DNA of 64,000 nt from CAZSBB01 sp964605235 (GTDB taxonomy: Bacteria > Planctomycetota > Phycisphaerae > Phycisphaerales > Phycisphaeraceae): the NCBI GenBank assembly GCA_964605235.1, contig CAZSBB010000027.1, forward strand, positions 1 through 64,000, read 5' to 3'. This document shows positions 46,173 to 54,671 of this stretch, one piece after another. Within the stretch, counting starts at the first letter, position 1; the number at the start of each line of letters is the position of its first letter. Under the pieces are notes generated by a model. The model was given only the letters and a program-made list of their open reading frames with translations, was not told the origin of the DNA and searched no databases. The translations under genes were made by a program, and so were the position numbers.

Positions 46173-47648
46173 CTAGCGGCGATGCAGATCCACCCCCAGC
46201 AGGTCCGGCTCACCCGCTTCCGCCAGCGCCAGTTGCAACAGACTCCGCAACAGCAGGGGCGTGCCGGTGACGCTGTAGTAGTAGCCGGGCGCGGCCGAGG
46301 CGCTCAGCCAGGGATCGCAGTGCCATTCAAAATTGCTGACCTTGCCCAGCAACGAGAACCCGGCGGCGCCGCTGAGCAGGTCGCCATGCGACAAGCGTGC
46401 GCAGGCCAGCTCCGCCACGCGCCCGGCGGCGACCAGCAGGCTCGCGTCGCCGGTGTGTTGATGAGCCAGCAGCAGCAGTTCGAGGTACTGGGCGAACGTG
46501 CCCGCCAGCAGCGGCGCGGCAGGAGGTTCGGCGAGATGGTCGCGGCAGAAGGCGGCCTGGGCGACCAGTTGGTCGGCGTACCACGGGATGCCGGCGCGCT
46601 GGTGCATCAACATCAACATGTTGCCCTGGGCGGGCGCGGGGAGTTCGCGTTTGCGGAAATAGCCCGCCAGCCACAGTTGGGGGTCTTGCGGTTGCCAGTC
46701 CACGCGCGGGGCGGCGCCGAGGTATTGCCGCCGCCGGGCGTCGAACAGCTCCGCGGCCTGGTCCGCCAGCTCCCGGCCTTCGGGGGTGTCCCGGCCGAGG
46801 ATGTCGGCGGCGTGATCCACGCTGAGCGCCAAGGAGTCGTGCTGGCCTTCCTTTTCATAGTCGGGCGTGCGCACACAGCCGCGGATGACGCCGCTCGGAA
46901 AACGATGGCGCAGGTGCCAGCCCAGAATGCCGCGGATCCAATCGAACAACGAGCGCTCGCCACTGTGCCGACAGGCGAAGGCGCAGTCGATGATGTGGAA
47001 GCCGGCGTGGCGGGCGAAGTCTTTGCCGGCGTCGAAAGTGGGGTTCTTCGGATCGCGCCACCAGGCGGCGGTCAGCGCGGCGTGGCGATTGTGCTCGTAG
47101 GTTTTCTCGTCCACGATGTGGCCGTTGAGTCCATGGGCGAAGCGCACCACCGCCTGGGGGTGGAACTTCCACAGGCGGCGCCAGAACCATTCCGGGCTGC
47201 AGCGCAGATGGTCATGCACCATGTACCCGTGCTGCCGAAACGAAGCGAGCCCGTCGGTGAAGGTGCAGGGGAGAATCTGGCGATCGGGAAAGCTCCACTG
47301 GCAATGCTCGCCCCAGCCGAACAAGCCGGTGTCGGGATGGGCGGCATGGGCGCCGAAGAAGTCGCACATCTGGTCGACCGCCTGGTCATAGCGCGGGTCG
47401 CCGGTGAGCTGGGTCAAGGCGCTCATGACTTCCAGCAGCGGCAGGTCATGCATGAAGTTGTTGCCGCACCAGTTGAAGTCGGTCATGCGGACGCCGGGCG
47501 GGGGTGGGCTCAGGGCGACGATGACGCGCTGCAGTTGCGGGTCGATGACGCCGCCGAACAGCGGACAGTCCTGGCCGCGTCCATAGGCGAGCATGGCATC
47601 CAGGTGGGTGCGAACGACGCCAAACCAGCGGTTGCTGACGATACTCAT
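46173..47648 (-). CDS. Alpha/alpha-toroid protein, possible polysaccharide lyase or hydrolase
   Basis: A 491-aa protein without a signal peptide. It is helix-rich with repeated W/H/D-containing segments (MTDFNWCGNNFMHDLPLLEV, HPDTGLFGWGEHCQW, PDRQILPCTFTDGLAS, WFWRRLWKFHPQAVVRFAHG), the pattern of an (alpha/alpha)6 barrel as in GH88/GH105 or several lyase families. I cannot name the family. It is the first gene of the pair with the secreted beta-helix protein. Confidence 0.6.
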   Translation of the reverse strand: MSIVSNRWFGVVRTHLDAMLAYGRGQDCPLFGGVIDPQLQRVIVALSPPPPGVRMTDFNWCGNNFMHDLPLLEVMSALTQLTGDPRYDQAVDQMCDFFGAHAAHPDTGLFGWGEHCQWSFPDRQILPCTFTDGLASFRQHGYMVHDHLRCSPEWFWRRLWKFHPQAVVRFAHGLNGHIVDEKTYEHNRHAALTAAWWRDPKNPTFDAGKDFARHAGFHIIDCAFACRHSGERSLFDWIRGILGWHLRHRFPSGVIRGCVRTPDYEKEGQHDSLALSVDHAADILGRDTPEGRELADQAAELFDARRRQYLGAAPRVDWQPQDPQLWLAGYFRKRELPAPAQGNMLMLMHQRAGIPWYADQLVAQAAFCRDHLAEPPAAPLLAGTFAQYLELLLLAHQHTGDASLLVAAGRVAELACARLSHGDLLSGAAGFSLLGKVSNFEWHCDPWLSASAAPGYYYSVTGTPLLLRSLLQLALAEAGEPDLLGVDLHRR

Positions 47649-47842
47649 GGTTGCGGTTCACAGGACCGGGCAGCGAGTTGCAGGCGGCGCGGACGGCGGC
47701 ACTGCGCAGCGCCACCGCCAGGATTGCTGCCGGGGATGTGGGGGCGTTGGCTGCTCATGACATGGAGCCGGCGCGGGGCGGCATCCCGGCGGTCTGGTGG
47801 CGAAGCGCGCGACTGGAGCCGAGAAAAATCATCTCAAAACTC

Positions 47843-47953
47843 ACCACCGAGGCACAGAGGACACAGAGAGCAAGTCTGAGAAGCCAAACTGAATCTCAGG
47901 ATTTTCCCGCATGCTGTGTGAGTCTTGCTTGGTGATCTCTGTGGCTCGGTGGT
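47843..47953. repeat. Inverted-repeat spacer (ACCACCGAGGCACAGAG family)
   Basis: 17-bp arms at 47843-47859 and 47937-47953 pair with one mismatch. It occupies the gene-free stretch 47649-47986 between the toroid gene start and the pseudopilin end. I recall similar 'accaccgaggcacagag' words elsewhere, unchecked. Confidence 0.7.
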
Positions 47954-47986
47954 TTCGGTGCCTGGGGGATGGTTTCTAAGCGCGGC

Positions 47987-48670
47987 TCAGGTCGAGGTCA
48001 GGACCCAGGCCCGGCCGTCGGTGCCCCAGAACAGCGTGCCTTCAAAAGGCGCGCCCTGAGGCATCCAGCCGGTTTTTTCGCGGTTGCGCCACTGGGGGAT
48101 GCTTTCGTCGGCGAGATTGTCGATGTGTTGATCGAGGAAGAGGATGTTGACGGTCTGGCCGGGGTGTCCATACCACATCTGGGTATTGGGCGACTGGCCA
48201 TGGGAGTTGTAGTTGACGCGCAGGTCGTTGACGCCGCCTTCGCCGTGGAAGAAGCGTTTGGAGGGGGAGTACTGTTCCTGGGTCTGGTGGATGTTGTGCC
48301 AGTAGCGGAACGCCGGGCTCACGCCGTAGTGCCAGCCGGTGGTGCCGATGCGGCCGGGGCAGCCCATGGTGCTGCGCATGACGGCGGCGCTGCGTTGGTT
48401 GAGGTAGGGATGCAGGGTGGAATCCCATGATTTACCCCAGCCGCCGACCACGCCTTGAAAATCGTCGGCATACACCGTGCGCGCCAAACCGATTTGCCGC
48501 AGGTTGCTGGCGCAGCTGGTCTGCCAGGCGGCTTTGCGGGCGTTCTGCAGGGCGGGCAGCAGAATGGCGATCAACAGGGAGATGATGGAGATGACCACCA
48601 GCAGTTCAATCAGCGTAAATGCATTTTCCGTTCGGCTGCGGCATCCGCTCATCCCATGTTTGCTGTTCAT
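47987..48670 (-). CDS. Pseudopilin-like protein 2
   Basis: A 227-aa protein. Leader MNSKHGMSGCRSRTENA, then FTLIELLVVISIISLLIAIL, with Ala rather than Gly before the expected cleavage point. NARKAAWQTSCASNLRQIGL follows. The C-terminal GHPGQTVNILFLDQH is an H-X10-D variant of the family's closing domain. The start at 48670 follows AAAGGA and overlaps the LacI stop by 4 nt, so it is translated together with the regulator. Function unknown. Confidence 0.85.
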   Translation of the reverse strand: MNSKHGMSGCRSRTENAFTLIELLVVISIISLLIAILLPALQNARKAAWQTSCASNLRQIGLARTVYADDFQGVVGGWGKSWDSTLHPYLNQRSAAVMRSTMGCPGRIGTTGWHYGVSPAFRYWHNIHQTQEQYSPSKRFFHGEGGVNDLRVNYNSHGQSPNTQMWYGHPGQTVNILFLDQHIDNLADESIPQWRNREKTGWMPQGAPFEGTLFWGTDGRAWVLTST

Positions 48671-49704
48671 GCGCAGGTCCTTTCAGGAGGATGGGCCGTG
48701 GTCTGGCCCGGCTTGAGCCGAGTGCGCACCGCGCCGGCGAGCCACGCCACGCGGCGATTGGGTTGCCCCAGCCGACGGAGGATGCGTCCGGCCATGCGGC
48801 CCAGACGGCGTTTGTTGTAGGTGATGGTGCTGATCTGCAAACCCGAATCGCTGGGTCGGCCGCGATCGTCAAAACCCATCACGGAAATGTCGTCGGGCAC
48901 CCGCACCCCCAGCTTCTCCAGCGCACCCACCAGCAGGATCGCCAGCGCGTCGCCAGTTTGAATCGCGGTGACGCCCGCCGCCACCGCCTGCTGCGCCAAC
49001 GCGAGCACATCCGCCGCGGTGTGCGGCGAGGGCAGGACCAGGTCCAGCGTCGGCGTCAGACCCCGCAGCGCTAAAGTGTGCACCGCCGCCTGATGAAGCA
49101 ATGAGGAGGGCCAGAGCTGGCAATCGGTCTGCAGCATCAAGCCCACCCGCTGATGACCCAGTTCCAGCAAATGCTCGGTCGCCTGCACGCCGCCGGCGAA
49201 GTAGTCCACGCTCACCGTGCTGTACCGACCCTGAGGCGAGGGACGATTCAGCAGGACCATCGGCACGCCGGCGTCCAGCACGCGCTGCACGTAGCCGTCG
49301 TCGGGCATGGCGCCCATGATGATCAAGCCGTTGAACTCGCGCGCCTGCAGTTGCTGCAGGAACATCTGATCGCGACGCACCTGCGTCTGCCCGCGCATGA
49401 TGTTCAAGGTGGCCGCCGAATCGCTCAGCGACTGCTCGATGCCGCGGATCACCTCCCGGCAATAGGCGCTCTCGGCGCCATCCACCAGCGTGTCCGGGGT
49501 GTACACAAAACCGAAACGCAACGTGCGGTCCGTCTGCGGGTTCCTGGGCAGGCGATGGCCCCGGCCGCGATACCCGAGCCGACGAATCGCCGCGGTGACC
49601 CGCTGGCGCGTGGCGGGACTGACCCGACCCCGGTGATTCATCACCAGAGAAACGGTGCTGGGAGCAACTTTGGCGACACGCGCCACATCCAGGATCGAAG
49701 ACAT
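48667..49704 (-). CDS. LacI-family transcriptional regulator 1
   Basis: A 345-aa protein. The N-terminal helix-turn-helix and hinge (SILDVARVAKVAPSTVSLVM, NHRGRVSPATRQRVTAAIRR) is followed by a periplasmic-binding-type sensor (LRFGFVYTPDTLVDGAESAY, FNGLIIMGAMPDDGYVQRVL, VSVDYFAGGVQATEHLLELG, DISVMGFDD). The ATG at 49704 follows GGAGGT at good spacing; the longer frame into the A-rich leader is rejected. It is the first gene of the LacI-pseudopilin pair, divergent from DUF2961 protein 2, which it probably controls. Confidence 0.93.
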   Translation of the reverse strand: MSSILDVARVAKVAPSTVSLVMNHRGRVSPATRQRVTAAIRRLGYRGRGHRLPRNPQTDRTLRFGFVYTPDTLVDGAESAYCREVIRGIEQSLSDSAATLNIMRGQTQVRRDQMFLQQLQAREFNGLIIMGAMPDDGYVQRVLDAGVPMVLLNRPSPQGRYSTVSVDYFAGGVQATEHLLELGHQRVGLMLQTDCQLWPSSLLHQAAVHTLALRGLTPTLDLVLPSPHTAADVLALAQQAVAAGVTAIQTGDALAILLVGALEKLGVRVPDDISVMGFDDRGRPSDSGLQISTITYNKRRLGRMAGRILRRLGQPNRRVAWLAGAVRTRLKPGQTTAHPPERTCA

Positions 49705-49754
49705 CAAGAAACCTCCGCTCATGATGAGCCTACCCGTGGCGGCCCCGGGCAACA

Positions 49755-49840
49755 ATACTTTTTTTGTAGTTTTTTTTATTTTTTTGACATGATGAAAAAT
49801 CTTATAAAGCATTTTCATAAACAGTAATACAATAAATCTG
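49755..49840. promoter_or_regulatory. AT-rich regulatory spacer with T-runs and an ATGAAAA/TTTTCAT inverted repeat
   Basis: The 404-nt spacer 49705-50108 contains strong T-runs (49758-49785) and a pair, ATGAAAAAT (49792-49800) and ATTTTCAT (49811-49818), that could be an operator for the divergent LacI gene. Its base composition is very unlike the rest of the window. No gene is seen in the spacer. Confidence 0.5.
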
Positions 49841-50108
49841 GCGACGCTATTTGATGAACTTCGGCGCGCCCGGTGCGATCGTTCTGTAGAATACCGCTCA
49901 TGTCGCCGGTCCCGGGAAAGGCAGGTCACGACCTCTTGATTCAAGCCGGCTCCCGCGCCTCGCGGTGCTCTCTGGGCCACCCCGGGCAGCCGCAGGCGAC
50001 CTCCCGGATGAGCTCAATCCCCAGGCCGCAGCTGGACGGATGACGTCGAAGTTTGTTGGTTCACTGCGGATGATCCGCTGCACTTGACCGCCCCGATGGA
50101 GAAACCCT

Positions 50109-51797
50109 TTGCTCGACACTTTGCTCGAACCGTACCGTCTGCCCGAGGACTATCGCGTCCATCGCGACAACAACGCCTACATGCTCCAGCCCGGCGAGAC
50201 GGCGGTCATCACCGACATCGACGGCCCCGGCTGCATCCGCCGCATCGCCCTGAGCATGCAACCCAAGAACCTCCGTTCGATGGTGCTGCGCTTCTACTGG
50301 GACGGCGAGCAGGACCCCAGCATCGAATGCCCCGTCAGCGACTTCTTCGGCATCGGGCATGACCTGACCACCGCCAATCTCAGCACCATGCTCTTTTTCG
50401 TGGCGCCCAAGTACGGCTACAACTGCTACATCCCCATGCCCTTCGCCACCGGGGCGCGGATCACGCTCGCCAACGAGGGCACTGAACTCATGGCGGGCAT
50501 CTGCTACCACATGGATTTCCACACCTACGACCAGCCGCCCCAGACCCCCTGGCGGCTGCATGCGGTCTGGCGCCGCGCCTTCCCCGGCTACCGGCGCGGC
50601 GAGAACTTCAAGCTCCTCGAAGCCAAAGGCGACGGCCGACTGCTGGGCGTCATCTACCATGTCGTCAAACGCGACAGCGACGACCGCTGGACCCATGGCG
50701 GAGGCGATCAACTCTTCATCGACGGCGACACCCCCCGCCCCCAGTACGTCTATGGCACCGGCGGAGAAGAGTTCGGCCATCACTGCTGGGGCGTCTATCC
50801 CAGCAGCGGCGCGTTTGCCGGGTGCAGTTGGTGTCATCCCGTGCCGGGCGTTAAGCGCATGGAGGGCAACTCCCCGTTTGAGCCGCACGGCTTTGAGCAG
50901 CACGATGGCGGGCACTACTCCATTTACCGCTTCTATATCCCCGACAAGGTGCGGTTCCACAGCTCCATTCGCGTGAACTTCGGCACTTGTGAGAACGAGC
51001 TGAGCGCCACGACCTACTGGTATCAGGCCGAGCCCCACCAGCGCTTTTCCAGCCTGCCCCCGCCGCCGCAGCGCCGCTATGGCCACCGGATTCCGGAGGA
51101 GGACACCTACCATCCGTTGGCGCTGGCGGGCGACATTCCCCTGGCGGTGCTGGGCCCGATGCTCAATCGCCCCGACGCCCCCTGGGCGGGCGGACAACCG
51201 CTGGACCTCACTGCCGTGTACGACAACAACCTGCGCCGGGCGTATGGCGACGTCGTCGCCCCGCCCTACCAGGTGCGCTGGCGACGGAGCACCCTCCGCG
51301 GCGGGTTCATTGACCTGGGTGCGATCCATCGGCCCAAGTCCGCCCTGCGCGCCCGCGGCATCTGGAATCAGCGCAGCCTGCCGCTGGGCGCCATCACCTG
51401 GCAACTGATCCGAGTGGTCGCCGACGCGCCCCGGCCGGTCATCCTGCGCGTCGGGTTCGACGACAACGCCAGCGTCTGGCACAACGGCCAACTGGTCGCC
51501 GACCTGCAGCGCCCCAACCCCAAGCACTGGCATACGCGCGATGTCCAGTTGGACCTGCCCGCCGGCGCCAGCGACGTGGTCATCTCGCTGGACAACCAGC
51601 GCGCCGGCCGCTGGAGCACCTGGGGGCTGTATGTCAGCTTCCTCGACCCCCAGCAGCAACCGGCGGTCGGCTTGCGGTACATCCCGTTCGACGAACTGGA
51701 CCCGACGCCCGAGCGTTACCGCGAAGCCTGGCCCCCGGCGCCCCATGGTCAGCAGACCGACAGCGACGACTACCGCGACCCGGCGTTGCTGGTCTGA
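50109..51797 (+). CDS. DUF2961 protein 2
   Basis: A 562-aa protein, paralogue of the one at 31314: LQPGETAVITDIDGPGCIRR, CPVSDFFGIGHDLTTANLST, MPFATGARITLANEGTE, GGGDQLFIDGD and GTGGEEFGHHCWGVY correspond block by block. A C-terminal beta-sandwich domain follows (VILRVGFDDNASVWHNGQLV). Probable GH172-like glycosidase activity is inferred only. A TTG start at 50109 is chosen because GGAG lies 7 nt upstream and no ATG is near. First gene of a chain that continues with the beta-helix, aldolase and GH20-like genes. Confidence 0.87.
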   Translation: MLDTLLEPYRLPEDYRVHRDNNAYMLQPGETAVITDIDGPGCIRRIALSMQPKNLRSMVLRFYWDGEQDPSIECPVSDFFGIGHDLTTANLSTMLFFVAPKYGYNCYIPMPFATGARITLANEGTELMAGICYHMDFHTYDQPPQTPWRLHAVWRRAFPGYRRGENFKLLEAKGDGRLLGVIYHVVKRDSDDRWTHGGGDQLFIDGDTPRPQYVYGTGGEEFGHHCWGVYPSSGAFAGCSWCHPVPGVKRMEGNSPFEPHGFEQHDGGHYSIYRFYIPDKVRFHSSIRVNFGTCENELSATTYWYQAEPHQRFSSLPPPPQRRYGHRIPEEDTYHPLALAGDIPLAVLGPMLNRPDAPWAGGQPLDLTAVYDNNLRRAYGDVVAPPYQVRWRRSTLRGGFIDLGAIHRPKSALRARGIWNQRSLPLGAITWQLIRVVADAPRPVILRVGFDDNASVWHNGQLVADLQRPNPKHWHTRDVQLDLPAGASDVVISLDNQRAGRWSTWGLYVSFLDPQQQPAVGLRYIPFDELDPTPERYREAWPPAPHGQQTDSDDYRDPALLV

Positions 51798-51884
51798 GGG
51801 TTGGCGCGTCCGGGCTGAGCCGCTGACCTGCGGTTCGCTCAGCACCACCTGTTTTCGAGGCGGTCGCCACGGAGGAGTTCAGGC

Positions 51885-53870
51885 GTGAACCGGTCCCATG
51901 GATTTACCTGGCTCGTGATGCTGGCGCTCGGTCTGGGCGCCGGCGCCGATCAACCCGCCCCCGGCACACCTTGGCGCCAGCCGCTGCCCCCGGCGTTGCG
52001 CCCCCTGCCGTCGCAGCAGGTGCTCTTCGTTGATCCGCTGCGCGGCCAGGACCAGGCCGACGGCTCGATCGACCGTCCGCTGCGCACGATCAACCACGCC
52101 TTGACGCTCGTCGGTCCCGGGACCACCGTGTGCCTGCGGGCGGGCGTCTATTTCGAACACGTGTATGTGGCGGCCGTCGGCACTCCCGAGGCGCCGATCA
52201 CGCTCCGCGCCTATCCCGGGGAACAGGCGATCATCGACGGCAGTTACGCCCCGTTCCAGACCCAGCCCGCCCAGGCGTGGCGCCCCGTCGCAGGCGGCGC
52301 GCCGGATGAGTTCGAGTCCGTCACCCGGTTCGCCAACATTCATCATCCCATCGGCACGATGGGCGACTCCATGCTGGGACTGCAGACCTACTACCACGGC
52401 AGCGATCTGCGCGCGGCGCAGGAACTGATCCACTACCCGGACTTCGCCGCCCGCCAGAACACTGACCACGACCCGCTGTATTGCGGGCCGGGCCTGTGGC
52501 TCAACCCCGACACCGGCCGAATCCACGCCCGCCTGGCGCCCACGCATGTCCCGGGCATCACCAACTACGCCGGCGTGACCGATCCGCGCCAGCTGCCGCT
52601 GATCATCGCGCCTTTCCATGCCGTGCCCCTGACCATCGAAGGCGCGCGCTGCCTCGTCCTGCAGGACCTGATCATCCGCGGCGGCGGGTATGACACTGTG
52701 CGTCTGAACCTCGCCCAGCAGGTGACCTTCGACCGCGTGACCATCTATGCGGGCACCTATGGGCTGCGCGCCAAGTCCACCACGCATCTGCGACTGACCG
52801 ACAGCGCCATCCATGGCAATGTGCCGCCGTGGTCCTTTCGCTCCGACACCTCCAAGCGCGATTACCCCGGCAAGCCCACCCGCAACATCACCCGCCTGAA
52901 CACCCACGCCCTGCTGGCGCTGGACAACGGCACGGAACACGACGTCTACGCCACGCCGGTCAATGATCATTGGGAAATCGCTTACTGCCATTTCACCGAC
53001 GCCCACGACGGCCTGTACCTGGGCGGCCTGAACCTGAACTTCCATCACAACCTCATCGAAAACATGCAGGACGACGGCCTGTACCTCTCACAGACCTACC
53101 CCCGCAGCCTCTTCGCCCGCGACTGGCCCACCGCCCGCATTCACCAGAACCTGTTCCGCCAGGTCAACATGCCCCTGGCGTTCGGCGCCGGATATGTGGC
53201 GGCGGACAACCAGTCCGTGTTCTACATCTGCCGCAATCTCTTCGACCAACGCTTCGCCCTCCGCTACAGCCGACCGAGCACCGCCAATCCCGAGTTGCGC
53301 ATGCCCATGGGAATGTTCATGGGCGATCACGGCTCCCCCCCGTGGGCGATCATGTACCTCTATCACAACACCCTCATCGCCGGGGCGCCCCAGCGGCAGG
53401 CGCAGATGAGCTTCGTCACCGCGACGCACGCGGATCGTCCCCGCCGGGTGTTCAACAACATCTTCATGCACTTGCAGAAGCTGCCCGCGTACGCCCTGCT
53501 CGAACCGGGCCGAAGCCTGCAATGCGACGCCAACCTGTACTGGAGCCCCAACGCCGACGCGCAGCAGCAAGCGGCATTTTTCGCGCGGTATCGCAAGTCG
53601 CCCCAGTTCGAGCAAAGCACAACGGAGTATCCGCCCGGGCAGGACGCCAATGCGGTGCTGGCGGATCCGCTGTTCGTCCGGTGCGTCGCCGATGCCGCCA
53701 CGGAGAACGACTACCGGCTGACGTCGGGCAGTCCCGCGGTGGATGCCGGGGTGGACCTGCCCGTTGAGTGGTTCGACCCCTTGCGCGCCGCCGACGCCGG
53801 CCGGCCGGATATCGGCGCGTTGCCGGCGGGCGCGCCGCTGTTTCACGTCGGCCCCCGCCAACCGGAGTAA
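51885..53870 (+). CDS. Secreted right-handed beta-helix protein 2
   Basis: A 661-aa protein with a hydrophobic N-terminal signal (FTWLVMLALGLGAGADQP). It begins VLFVDPLRGQDQADGSIDRP, then CLRAGVYFEHVYVAAVGTPE and APITLRAYPGEQAIIDGSYA, the DUF1565-type opening, and continues in beta-helix repeats, matching blocks of the protein at 43279 (PEAPITLR/PDQPITLR, HDPLYCGPGLWLNP). Probably a lyase or epimerase-type carbohydrate protein, substrate unknown. The GTG at 51885 follows GGAGGA. The aldolase gene starts 3 nt after its stop. Confidence 0.82.
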   Translation: MNRSHGFTWLVMLALGLGAGADQPAPGTPWRQPLPPALRPLPSQQVLFVDPLRGQDQADGSIDRPLRTINHALTLVGPGTTVCLRAGVYFEHVYVAAVGTPEAPITLRAYPGEQAIIDGSYAPFQTQPAQAWRPVAGGAPDEFESVTRFANIHHPIGTMGDSMLGLQTYYHGSDLRAAQELIHYPDFAARQNTDHDPLYCGPGLWLNPDTGRIHARLAPTHVPGITNYAGVTDPRQLPLIIAPFHAVPLTIEGARCLVLQDLIIRGGGYDTVRLNLAQQVTFDRVTIYAGTYGLRAKSTTHLRLTDSAIHGNVPPWSFRSDTSKRDYPGKPTRNITRLNTHALLALDNGTEHDVYATPVNDHWEIAYCHFTDAHDGLYLGGLNLNFHHNLIENMQDDGLYLSQTYPRSLFARDWPTARIHQNLFRQVNMPLAFGAGYVAADNQSVFYICRNLFDQRFALRYSRPSTANPELRMPMGMFMGDHGSPPWAIMYLYHNTLIAGAPQRQAQMSFVTATHADRPRRVFNNIFMHLQKLPAYALLEPGRSLQCDANLYWSPNADAQQQAAFFARYRKSPQFEQSTTEYPPGQDANAVLADPLFVRCVADAATENDYRLTSGSPAVDAGVDLPVEWFDPLRAADAGRPDIGALPAGAPLFHVGPRQPE

Positions 53871-53873
53871 ACC

Positions 53874-54671
53874 ATGTCTTCGACCCAGCTCCCTGCCGTG
53901 TGCCGTTTGCGCGACGGCCAGACCATCACCGGCACCATGTTCCGCATGGCGCGTCATCCCGCGATGATCAAGATGGCGGCCGACGCCGGCTTCGATTTCG
54001 TCATGCTCGATTTCGAACATGGCGACTTCACCTTCCAGACCGTGGCGGACCTGGCGCTGCTGGGACGAGCGCTCAATCTGGATGTCATGGTGCGCGTCGC
54101 CGAACTGTCGCGGGCGTTTGTTTCCCGCGCCCTGGACTGCGGCGTCACCGGCGTCATGGCGCCCATGGTCGAGTCCGTCCAACAGGCGCAGCAACTGGTG
54201 CAGTGGAGCAAGTATCCGCCCCTGGGACAGCGCGGCCTGGCGACCATCGGCGGGATGAGCGGCTACCGCGACGCCCCCGATGCCGTGCAATACATGTCCG
54301 ATGCCAATCGCCAGGTGCTCACCATCGCACAGATCGAAACCGTCGCCGGCGTCGCCGCAGCCGACGGCATTGCCGCCACCCCCGGCATCGATGTGCTGCT
54401 GATCGGCCCCAATGACCTGGCGCTGTCCCTGGGCAAACCCGGCGAACTCACCTGCCCGGAAGAAAACGACGCCATCGAACACGTCGCCCAGGCGGCGCAC
54501 CGCCATGGCAAGGTCTTCGCCATGCACGCCGGCGGGGCGCTGCTGCGCCGCTGGACGCCGCGCGGCATGCGCATGATCATGAACGGCATGGACATCAAAT
54601 CCATCCTCACCGCGCTGACCACCCTCGCCGCCGAAACCCGCGAACTGGCGCAGCAACCGCAGACCACGTGA
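53874..54671 (+). CDS. HpcH/HpaI-family aldolase
   Basis: A 265-aa class II aldolase that cleaves 2-keto-3-deoxy sugar acids (or related hydroxy-keto acids) to pyruvate plus an aldehyde. Motifs in family order: FDFVMLDFEHGDFTFQTVAD (catalytic-type His and metal-binding Glu), CGVTGVMAPMVESVQQAQQL, LTIAQIETVAGV and DVLLIGPNDLALSLG. The context (beta-helix and DUF2961 proteins before it, GH20-like after it) suggests a deoxy-keto sugar acid from a uronic or rhamnose-type sugar. Next gene overlaps by 4 nt. Confidence 0.93.
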   Translation: MSSTQLPAVCRLRDGQTITGTMFRMARHPAMIKMAADAGFDFVMLDFEHGDFTFQTVADLALLGRALNLDVMVRVAELSRAFVSRALDCGVTGVMAPMVESVQQAQQLVQWSKYPPLGQRGLATIGGMSGYRDAPDAVQYMSDANRQVLTIAQIETVAGVAAADGIAATPGIDVLLIGPNDLALSLGKPGELTCPEENDAIEHVAQAAHRHGKVFAMHAGGALLRRWTPRGMRMIMNGMDIKSILTALTTLAAETRELAQQPQTT

